Assembly: GCA_022496805.1 (NCBI GenBank)
Contig: CM040090.1
Span: 8,488,001 to 8,552,000, forward strand
Length of the DNA: 64,000 nt
Source: Pohlia nutans
Taxonomy: Eukaryota; Streptophyta; Bryopsida; Bryales; Mniaceae
Reading direction: 5' to 3'
Under the pieces are notes generated by a model. The model did no database searches and had not been told where the DNA came from. It worked only from the letters and a program-made list of their open reading frames with translations. The translations under genes were made by a program, and so were the position numbers. Each line of letters opens with the position of its first letter. Positions within the stretch are counted from its first letter, which is position 1. This document shows, in pieces, positions 55,752 through 64,000 of the stretch.

Positions 55752-58700
55752 CTAATCGGGGTCTGATTCCCCCCACTCTCCATTTTCATCCGCGCCATCT
55801 TCTTCGTCACTTTGTTGTAGTTCTACATTGTTGAGGATCATTAGATGCTCACCGAGGTAGTCTTTAGGGAGGAGCGCCTGTAAATCATCTTCTTTTTCGG
55901 AATCCGACGATTCCTCTGGCCCACCCGCTGCGTTTGGCGGAACATTCTCTTCATCGTCATCACGGAGTGCTTCTAATCCTAGCTTCAAATCTACGGTGCC
56001 CGGATTATCCGACGCCAGGCTGGAGAAAACGCCCAATCCGCTAGAGCCCTCATTTGGCGCACTTTGGTCATCCTCTCCCTCATCGTCCTCTGATGCGGAG
56101 CTTTCACCCTCAGGCCGCCTGTAAAAAACGCGCTTTCCTCTAGGTTCTGCGTGGACTACAAGTTTCCAACCCCTGTTAATTTTGTCATCGACAAAAAAAA
56201 CTTGTTCGACCTCGTTTGGATCGGCAAAGGGTTCGTCACAGGGCATTTTTTCTGACATTGGCCGCATGAACTTCACGCGAAGGGCCCCGCACTCGTCTTC
56301 GCAAACTGTCTGCCATCGTCCCCGCTTACCCTCGGTTTTAAACCATTTACCATGAAACAAAACCTTCTCAAAGGAATGGTAACTAATCTTGACGATGGTA
56401 TCTAGTAACCCAAAGTATTCTGTACTAACTCCTCCCTCATCAAACAAGGCAGATAGGCCGCAGTCAAAGCTCGTCTTCTTTCCCGAGTCTCGAGCTAGGA
56501 CTTGGAAATGTCTGCCATACGCCCAACACCATGAGTAAAAAGGGCCTTCTCTTGCGGCCCCAATGAGATGTCCTCTACCCGCCTAGACACTAATTCCCCA
56601 GCTGCAATGGCTGCTTGCACTCCTTTCCGAAGCCAGTCCTGGAACAATGGCGGATTAGGGCTATTTTCTGCTTCAGCGGTGTATCTAGAACGCCACCTTT
56701 CTAGACAGGGTTCGTTTCTCAAGACAAATCTGTGTGCTTGCTCTTGGAAAACCCTTTTCATCCGCCTAGGCTTTTCTATTTTCAACTTTGGTAGAACGAC
56801 ACTAGAGATTCTTGGATCCTCTTCAACATTTGACAACGTTTGGGCTTTTCCGTCCAGTTTTTTTATATATTCTCCCATGTAATATATAGCTTCGTTCATG
56901 ATGTAACCTTCCACCATTGATCCCTCTGGACGGGCCTTTTGACGGACATAGCCTTTTAACTGTTTCAGGTAACGCTCCACAAAGTACATCCAACGGTAAT
57001 GGACAGGGCCCGCTATCTCTATTTCTTCTACCAAGTGTAATAGTAAATGCATTTGAAGGTCAAATACCGATGGAGGTAGATGTTGCTCCATGAGGCAAAG
57101 AATTTCAACCACATCTATTTTTTTCTGTGGAATGTCTAATTTGTTTATCTCTTTTTGACAAATCCACTTTAGGAGCTCTCCTAGCCTATAGACAATTTCT
57201 CTAATAGGTTTTGTCAATGTGCCGCGGAAGGGTATTGGCAATATATCATGCAACAAATTGTGATAGTCATGGGTTTTCATTCCCACAACCTTTTTATCGT
57301 CTGTGAATTTGTTTTGCAAAGAAGAGCCATACCCGGTTGGTGCCCGTATAGTGGAAATCGTGTTGATGACTTCTTTATACTCATCACTTGTCCACACCCA
57401 GGGGGCACGAGGATAACGATACGTGGTATTGCCGCTCCTATCCTTTCCTGATTCCTGTGGTCAGTAATCTGCTTGAATATTTAGGTCCTTCATCTCCTTT
57501 CGAATGGCTATGGAGTCTGCTTTTGGGCCTTTAACATTCGAAAATGTTTTGAGCAAGCTCACGCAAACATTTTTTTCTACGTGCATTGCATCCAGTAGGT
57601 GATTTATTTTTAAATCCTGAAATCATAAATTAGAACAGTACGTCATAATCCAAACGGAATTGAGAATGAACCTATAGGGTTTTTATTGAAATAATCGTAT
57701 AAGTTGTACAGACCCTGGAATAAAAATAAATAAAGGAAATTGTAAAGTGCTTTTCAAATTTGGCCTGTGACCAACGTGAATTTCTCTCTAGATAATACCA
57801 AGAGGTCAAATGAAACAAGAACATGACCCATACTTGTACAAAAAAATATGAACATGACCCAAAGTAAAGGTAAAATTTGGGTGAATGGATTGGATGTTTA
57901 TTTTTATCGTTTTGTTACTACCCAGTACACTAAATAGGTAGATTAGTGTTAGATAATTATAAGATTTGTAAATATTATAGCTTTTTACTCTCGACAAATA
58001 AAATTACCAAAGATGTTGATTCCAATGGTATAGAAAGATCTCCACCTTGACGAATATAGAGGGTTAAAAAATTGGTCAACAGTAAAAACTTACAACATGT
58101 TTATGTCGGAGTGAGTGTATCTAACACTAATCTACCTATTTAGTGTACTGGGCTATTTTTACATTTTGTAACTACTACTACATTTAGCTTATGTGTAGCT
58201 TCAATATTATTTCTCAAACTATTGGGCTATTAGAATCTCAATTAGCACCTTTCAATTTACAGGCAACTCTTAAATATACGCCAACGTATCTACTATCCCC
58301 ATTAATTTAACAGTAAAAGGCTTTATGCATTAGGCAACCTATTTGAACAATGAGGACTTTGGAAAAAATCACCAATATAATTAAAAATAGTGTGTTGTGC
58401 TGGTAGTATGACTATTTCTATTTCTGTAGAATGAGTATGGGCAGCCTTCACACTGACCTAGGCCCTGCAACTCCTGTTCATCATTCCATAAATTCATGTG
58501 ACCTTCGTTGTAAGCTTTGATTCTTCTCTTCCACTATTGAACTACCTACTGAAAGATAAAAATAAATACCCTAAGGACCTGAAAACGCTCACCCGGGTGG
58601 CAGAGTTGTACCTTGTAATAGGGCAATTCGAAGAACACAGATTTGGCCTTCATGCCACTTTTCTCAAGTGATATCTTCTTATCTTTCACCAGCTGCCATT

Positions 58701-60891
58701 GACGCAACCAAAAAGCTCCATCTGTTCTTCCTGGTGGTGGCTTGTCTTCTACACGGTCATTGAACAGATGCTTTAGTCTGGGTAAACGTAAGCAATGACC
58801 ATAAGGTAAATATTTTCGATACCCCACATATATCATCTTCTTCAAAAATTCAGACCGGTGGGCTTGTAACTTTTGGGGGCCACAAATATAACAGGCTTGG
58901 TGGCCCTGGGTCTGCAAAGAAGATGCCACACCAAGCCCAGGGTAGTCTGAAATGGTCCACATCATAACCGCATGTAATTGGAAATGTTTTGGCCGTTTAG
59001 TGGCAGAGATATCATAAGCGGGAACACCCACGGTCCACAATTTATTCAATTCGTCCACCAAAGGCTTGAAGTAAACATTCATGTCCTTCACCTTTTTCTT
59101 CCCTGTAGAAATAGTAGAAAAGGTTAATAAGAATATAATGAATGGATGAATAAAAGTATAAAAAATATATGGTGAAATTTAAAAAGGCGATTAATAGTCA
59201 TACTTGGAACAATGCATGACAACATCACATGATTTTTGTGAATGGATAGATAGGGGGGCAAATTGTATAAAACAATCAAAACGGGCCATGTAGAGTGTGA
59301 TCCGGAATTGTGACCAAATGGGTTCACACCATCGAGTGCCACACCCAAGTACGCAGTGCGGTCATCTTTGGTCTGCTCTGGCCAAGTGCTTTGAACATGA
59401 TCCCAAGCTTCAGAGTCTGCTGGTGTCCTCATAATTCCATCTTTGCTTTTGTTGTTTGCATGCCATGTCATCAAAGGGGCCAATGCTGGGCTACGATATA
59501 TAGCCAGTAGTCGTGCTGTAAGGGGGAAGAATTGCATTTTCTACAAAAAAAACAAACAAAAAATAATTCCTATTAACTGACAATGGTGGACTGTGAGATT
59601 AATCCTTACAATACATCTTCATCTAATTCCACACCTAAAATCACATGTGCACGTGGTTGTAACTATTATTCTCTTTCTAAAATACTATAGATTTCGTGAG
59701 GAATTACTAAATAAACCGTGACGCTTGTGAAGTCCTTTTAGAGTTATAAATTTGCATTATTATTTTTTTAATCATTAAAAACATCAATATGTCATTCAAT
59801 GAAATTCGAACACTAAATTTTGTCATATAAATTTGAAAATAGGGTGAAAAATAGTTACCTTGCGTGGAACTGTCTTGCTCCTTGTGTTGTCTTTGTATCG
59901 GCTAACGTTACATTTTTTGCAGTGTGTTCGATTGGCATCTTCGCCATAGTATAACATCTCATCACACGGGCAAGCATGGATTGTAATGTAATCTAATCCA
60001 ACCTGCGATACAACATTTCTTGCCTCTCGCCACGATTCCGGCATCTTCGAATTGCAGTCTTTAGGGACCACCATAGAAGCCATACTCCTAAAAATATCAT
60101 CCATTCCAACATTTGAGATGTGGTGCCTAGCTTGAATATTCAAAAAGTTTAGAATAACCTCTAAACGACTAGAGTGTGACTTGTCAAATAATGGAACACG
60201 TGCCTCCCTCTCCAATTGCGTGGAGCCCACATCTTCTCTACTTGCCATACCGGCCCTTTGGTTGCGCACCATTTCTTCTAAAACATCAAAATCGGGGTCC
60301 CAATGTGAAGAATTTGCATTAGGCAATGGTGTTTCTAGACCAATAGGAGCTTCAATGTTAGATGTATTTGCACCAACATCATCACCCAAGGATCTACCTT
60401 CGAGATGAGCTAGTTGCTCAATTTATAAAACCTAAAATATGACAATCACAATTCATGAGTACAAAAAAATAAATTGTCAAGGACATGTACAAAGTGTCAA
60501 AGGAAGGAGAATGAACTAAAGATGTGAATACAAATACTAAAACATACATAGCATTAACAATTAGAAAAGAAAGGACATGGTGAAGATTTACTACCTTCCA
60601 CCGATCATGGATCTTATTTAGGCGAATGTGTTTTTTCACGATTGACAAGTAACGAGGAATTGGAGCACCTCGGCTAGGATCTGCGCATAAAACACATGGG
60701 CAAATTATCGTTCTCTCTAGAGTTGTGGGCATAGTTGGGTTCTCTTCATTGTCGTTTCGGCGCCTTCTTTTCCTACGCCTTGGCTGGTTGTTATCAAATG
60801 TCCTAGCAATCACATTCTCCTCGTCTTCTGTGGCAAGGGGATCGGCGCGGACAAAATCTTGAGGGTTGTAAGACACCTTCTCCCTACCCAT
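55752..60891 (-). pseudogene. CACTA (En/Spm) transposase, five exons, one TGA and one frameshift
   Basis: Exons inferred at 60,891-60,595, 60,416-59,859, 59,540-59,204, 59,102-58,570 and 57,616-55,752, with GT..AG borders and matching phases. Domains in order: a Transpos_assoc-like CPCVLC zinc region (exon 1); Transposase_21 over exons 2-5 (CDEMLYYG, HCKKCNVSRY, AYLGVALDGVNPFG, MNVYFKPLVDEL, HQACYICGPQK, LLDAMHVEKNVC); DUF4218 (EILCLMEQHLPPSVFDLQMH, GPVHYRWMYFVERYLKQLKG, GSMVEGYIMNEA); and DUF4216 (VLFHGKWF, EQVFFVDDKINRGWKLV) with an acidic tail ending at TAG 55,752. Breaks: TGA at 57,463-57,461, and loss of frame in the A5 run (T5 on the coding strand) at 56,537-56,541. Therefore it cannot make a full protein. 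Confidence 0.9.
57921..58152. mobile_element. MITE, 232 bp, 35 bp TIRs, CTA duplication
   Basis: The ends CCCAGTACACTAAATAGGTA.. and their perfect complement span 35 bp each. CTA flanks both sides (57,918-57,920 and 58,153-58,155). A 3 bp duplication suggests PIF/Harbinger or CACTA-type mobilisation. It lies in an intron of the CACTA transposase gene. An older copy is at 27,341-27,579. Confidence 0.85.
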
Positions 60892-61188
60892 AATTCTGCA
60901 AAAAAATCACATTGTGGCAAAGAACATCAATCAATATAGTAAATCCACCCATATAGATGACAAATGGGATGAACATGTAAATGTCTACATTTGGAATTAG
61001 TATTACATCTCTTAAATTTCAATAACAAAATACTGGACAATATATGAATTTAGGGTTTTTATTAAATATGTTAAAAATTAGTACATACTCACCCTAAACC
61101 CCTGAAGTCTTTTGTTATTTATGTGTTTTAAACATTAGTACATACTCACCCTAAACCCCCGAAGTCTTTTGTTTTTTATGTGTTTTAA
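60892..61188. repeat. CACTA 5' side and ~66 bp tandem repeat
   Basis: From about 61,065 a repeat of roughly 66 bp starts (ACATTAGTACATACTCACCC, CCCGAAGTCTTTTGTT). It continues beyond the MITE to about 61,900. No TAGTG terminus is seen. Confidence 0.6.
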
Positions 61189-61756
61189 CCCCTAAACGTC
61201 CTTACCCTTTTCAGATTTGGCAGTTTTTCAGAAATGTATTATAAAATGCAACTAAGAGGGGTATTTTCAATTTGATGAATGAATAAAAGTTTTACATTAT
61301 GCATATTAGATTCTATCCATACGGTTAGATTTTCGATTGCTATCACCAATATTTGTGTATAAATTTTAAAACTTAAAATTTAGAGTACTTTTGTAATATG
61401 ATTACGAATAAGATATTGACAATCTAATGCTGAATTTTTTGGAGATGGGTTGAAATGTGATACTCTAACTGTAGTGATTTTTGGAGATTTTTTGGTTGCT
61501 AATTTCTAGTACTTGACTTTTTCAAGAGCACTTTTAGACTAAAATCTTTCAAATTTGGGGTGGAACACTACAACATGAAATGAGGCATAAAAATTTCACA
61601 AATCATCCCCTTTCTAATTGGATCACACATGCACGAAGCTAACTTCCCATAAAAATTTTAATAAAAATTTCACACTGCAAAAAGTGCATGATCGATGAGA
61701 AATCCGAGTTCAAATCCGTACATCATCCAAAATATGGATGGTTGGGCGGTTAGGGG
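61189..61756. mobile_element. piggyBac-type MITE, 568 bp, in tandem repeat
   Basis: TTAA at 61,185-61,188 and 61,757-61,760 brackets CCCCTAAACGTCC and GGGCGGTTAGGGG. The flanks TATGTGTT|TTAA and TTAA|ACATTAGTACATAC rejoin to give the intact repeat unit present at 61,117-61,139, a precise empty site. Confidence 0.85.
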
Positions 61757-62488
61757 TTAAACATTAGTACATACTCATGCATACCCCCCAAAGTCTTTTG
61801 TTTATTTATCTATCTTAAAAATTAGTACATACTCATGCATGTTCCCACAAGTATTTTGTTTTTTTATCTATCTTAACAATTAGGACATAATCTTATCCCC
61901 TAAGTTTTTTTTTTCTTTCTTAGTTTATCTTTTTTTAAACTTTTAAAATCTTTTAAAATCTTTTTAAAATATTTTTAATTTTTTCTTTAATTTTTTAAAT
62001 TTTTTTAATCTATTCATTAATTTTTTTTTTTCTTTTTTCGACATTGACAATATGAGTATTTAGCAATTCAATACCCAAAAGAATGAGTTTTGTGAGTTTA
62101 GAACTCTTACCTGGCATGTGCGAGGGCGACCGTTTGAATGGGCCTATTACTTCGGATGGCGCCAACGTGCTGTTGATTTCGCGCCTTGACAACTTGGCCT
62201 CCCGGGCTTATCACTCATCAACGTGTCAACATCAGCAGCCGTCCAACGCGATCTTGGCGATCTTCATCCACGTACATCATCCAGTGCGCGTATCCTCATC
62301 CAATCATCCCTTGCTAATTCAGCTTTGGTCACTTCATTATGTTGCCAGTGCTGCAGCTTCTCTCTCTCTCCCCTGAGTCCTTCAGTTTCCTTGTTGATCA
62401 GTTGTCCTAGCGCGCATGCATACATCTCTCGTGGTATTGCTGTTGTAGTCAGGTTTTAGTCGCGTTGCTAATTGCGCATTGGTAAGCA
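61757..62488. other. Repeat end, T-rich tract, then promoter of the 62,489 gene
   Basis: Remaining tandem units to about 61,900, a poly-T-rich stretch to 62,040, then ordinary sequence with a CT-rich initiator-like run (62,360-62,385). No TATA box is obvious. Confidence 0.4.
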
Positions 62489-63568
62489 ATGTCGCGCGTC
62501 AAAAAGAAGGCGACTAGGGTGCCTCTGCCTGTAGTGAGTGATGGCGGCCCCAATTTATCAGCGGAGGTGTCTGGAGCAACAGTGTCTGCAGCGGATGTGC
62601 GTGAAGCGGAGGTGCGTAGAACGGAGGTACTTGCAGTGGAGGTGCGTGGAGCGAAGGTGTCTATGGCGGCGACCCCTTTAGATCAAGCCGGAGGGAAGGA
62701 GAAGTTGTTGGAGCACGTAATGACTCCAAATTCGAAGAACAAGCCTCCACTCCCAATGCCAAAGAAAAGGAAGCCTGCTCCGGAGGAGCCGATGAAGTCG
62801 GTTAGGCGCCGCCAACACAGCAGTCCAGGGCGTCGTCGAAGCGGGAGATTGGAGCCATCAGCATCAAACGAGGGTGTGCACATTCACCTTAGCCTCGATG
62901 GAAGCAACAATGGACAAAACCAGCAGGTTCTTGCGAGTCCCAAGAAGATCACCGTGTGGGTCTCTCCTGGTAAACCGCCAAGGCGCTTGCGAAGGTCTTT
63001 GGAAGTGACGACGTTGGCAGAAACGTTGCCTCCTATTGCGGAAGGTAGTGGCGCCGTTGAAGAACCGGCGAGACACCAGCACTCAGTCGCCAATTATGTA
63101 GACAACCACCCCAGTGCCGGTGAGGACGATTGTGATGCTGATGGAGAAGTTGACGGTGAGGCTGATCGTGAAGGTGATGGCGGAGCTGAAAGTCCAGTGG
63201 GCGGACGTTTCGGCAGTGAATTGGGAGTCAGAGGAAACGCGCCCGCTCTGGGTCCAGTTGGTAATGGACCCTCAACCCCTGCCGCATGCAACACAGTGGA
63301 ATTAGGCGGAGGTCCACCATACGTGGTAGAATTTGAGAACAGCGGAGACGATGGAAGGCCTGCACCACTGCCAACTTCGGGTGGACTTCTCACAGCAGCG
63401 TCTCCAGCGTGCACACCACCCCGTAGCAACAGTCCTGCAAACCTTGGGAGTTTCACTCCACCTTCAGGAAATCCTGAATCCCCTGAAGAGGCTCTTGACC
63501 GTATAATAGCAACCCTCCCAACACCAGCACGCTTGAGGTGGTTGAGTACTCGTGCTAATGTAACAGTA
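62489..63568 (+). CDS. Hypothetical low-complexity nuclear-type protein, exon 1
   Basis: ATG at 62,489 (context AGCAATGTC). The N-terminus MSRVKKKATR is basic, followed by five to six short imperfect repeats of VREAEV/VRRTEV/VRGAKV type (residues 27-53). Then come Lys/Arg-rich patches (MPKKRKPAPEEP, VRRRQHSSPGRRRSGR), an acidic run DDCDADGEVDGEADREGDGG, and Pro/Ser-rich sequence ending LPTPARLRWLSTRAN. A donor ACA/GTAAGA at 63,569 would end the exon, otherwise the frame closes at 63,604. No family is recognised. The base composition is more GC-rich than its surroundings. Confidence 0.5.
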
Positions 63569-63717
63569 AGATTTTCTCCACTCATCTCTGCATTTCTTGA
63601 TTAAGCCTGGTGTATGTCCATTTTTTCAACTTCCTAGATGTATGTCTATTTCCCATGTAATAAAATGGCAAATGGTCCAATGGAACAAAGTTCTAACAAA
63701 ATTTTGTCATTGTCTAG

Positions 63718-63929
63718 ATGCGGAGGTATCACTAGGAGAGAAGTGTATTTCACCTGTGAAGGAGACTTCTTTAGTGGGCCAGCCGTCACCTGTGCCTACA
63801 AATGCAAAGGACAAGGAGAAGAAACGTGCCAGAAGAGCTGCCAAGGCCGCTAGGAAGGCACAGAGATTGGCGGCAGAACCTGAGACCATAGCAGCAAACC
63901 GTAAGCAAAAGGAGGCAGCGGGAGTTTAA
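63718..63929 (+). CDS. Hypothetical protein, probable exon 2
   Basis: After an acceptor TTGTCATTGTCTAG (ending 63,717) the frame DAEVSLGEKCISPVKETS runs to a TAA at 63,927-63,929, with an Ala/Lys/Arg helix (RRAAKAARKAQRLAAEPET). With the donor at 63,569 the phases differ, so an alternative donor or a separate gene remains possible. Confidence 0.35.
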
Positions 63930-64000
63930 CTTGAAACGCTGTCAATTGCAGCGAGTATTGATGCTACCATTCAAGAGCTATATGCAAAGAAACAAGCACT

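Noticed and set aside
3997..57463. Reassigned stop codons, selenocysteine TGA or nuclear U-to-C editing as explanation of internal stops
   Set aside because: Normal genes end at the same codons here, no SECIS-type context was sought or seen, and transposon decay explains them more simply. Listed only as something transcript data could exclude.
54207..62480. A complete CACTA element with both termini
   Set aside because: Only one plausible terminus (54,207) was found. No TAGTG end with complementary subterminal repeats was seen up to the window edge.
1..64000. LTR retrotransposons
   Set aside because: No reverse transcriptase, integrase, gag zinc knuckle, primer-binding site or paired direct LTRs were recognised.

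Overview
The window is plant nuclear DNA. It has spliced genes with GT..AG introns, TTTAGGG-type interstitial telomeric repeats (about 25,475-25,556 and 27,168-27,205), a CACTA transposon, a piggyBac relic, a tRNA-derived SINE, several MITE families and long AT-rich microsatellite stretches. Nothing bacterial (operons, Shine-Dalgarno sites, CRISPR) is present. The large repeat load and the DUF7869-type genes suggest a big, repeat-rich genome, perhaps a non-seed streptophyte (moss, lycophyte, fern or charophyte). The species cannot be fixed from sequence alone.

Layout. 1-1,693: 3' part of an intact DUF7869-like gene. 2,098-3,178: a SINE and a MITE. 3,440-5,082: a GTCCGAT motif array, a TATA box and an unknown gene with a C-terminal ubiquitin-interacting-like motif and two in-frame TGA codons. 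5,820-6,265: an AACGGA/TCCGTT array. 6,977-8,607: a long hairpin. 9,459-12,285: a second GTCCGAT array with TATA box, a GGTAGT/ACTACC array, then a broken kinase-like gene. 12,905-14,874: a piggyBac-type MITE, a third GTCCGAT array and a GC-rich ORF of doubtful status. 15,015-25,450: a minus-strand block with two FCP1-like phosphatase relics and a four-exon gene of unknown function, all punctuated by a perfect 20-24 bp palindrome (core TATCGGRGGATCCYCCGATA). 25,450-32,700: AT-rich non-coding DNA with MITEs. 33,400-37,968: a second DUF7869-like gene whose introns and flanks carry the same palindrome. 38,810-39,926: piggyBac transposase relic. 40,424-51,300: a 10.9 kb non-coding element built as a nested palindrome around the motif CAGTCGG. 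51,347-53,540: a weak hypothetical gene and a minisatellite. 54,207-60,891: a minus-strand CACTA transposon with transposase broken by one TGA and one frameshift, carrying an F-box-like exon. 61,020-61,900: tandem repeat interrupted by a piggyBac-type MITE. 62,489-63,929: a low-complexity basic/acidic gene.

How it fits together. Most genes here are transposon-derived or captured, and most carry one or a few point nonsense codons with few frameshifts. These nonsense codons are nearly all TAG or TGA, as expected if methylated CAG (CHG) and CGA (CG) sites decay by C-to-T change. At least five unrelated short palindromic or inverted motifs form dense arrays, several placed just upstream of TATA boxes or inside introns. 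The piggyBac relic and a family of TTAA-flanked MITEs beginning CCCCTAAA occur together, and two copies of that family have empty-site counterparts inside this window. The strongest candidates for something undescribed are the intron-resident GGATCC palindrome, the giant CAGTCGG palindrome, and the promoter-proximal GTCCGAT arrays.
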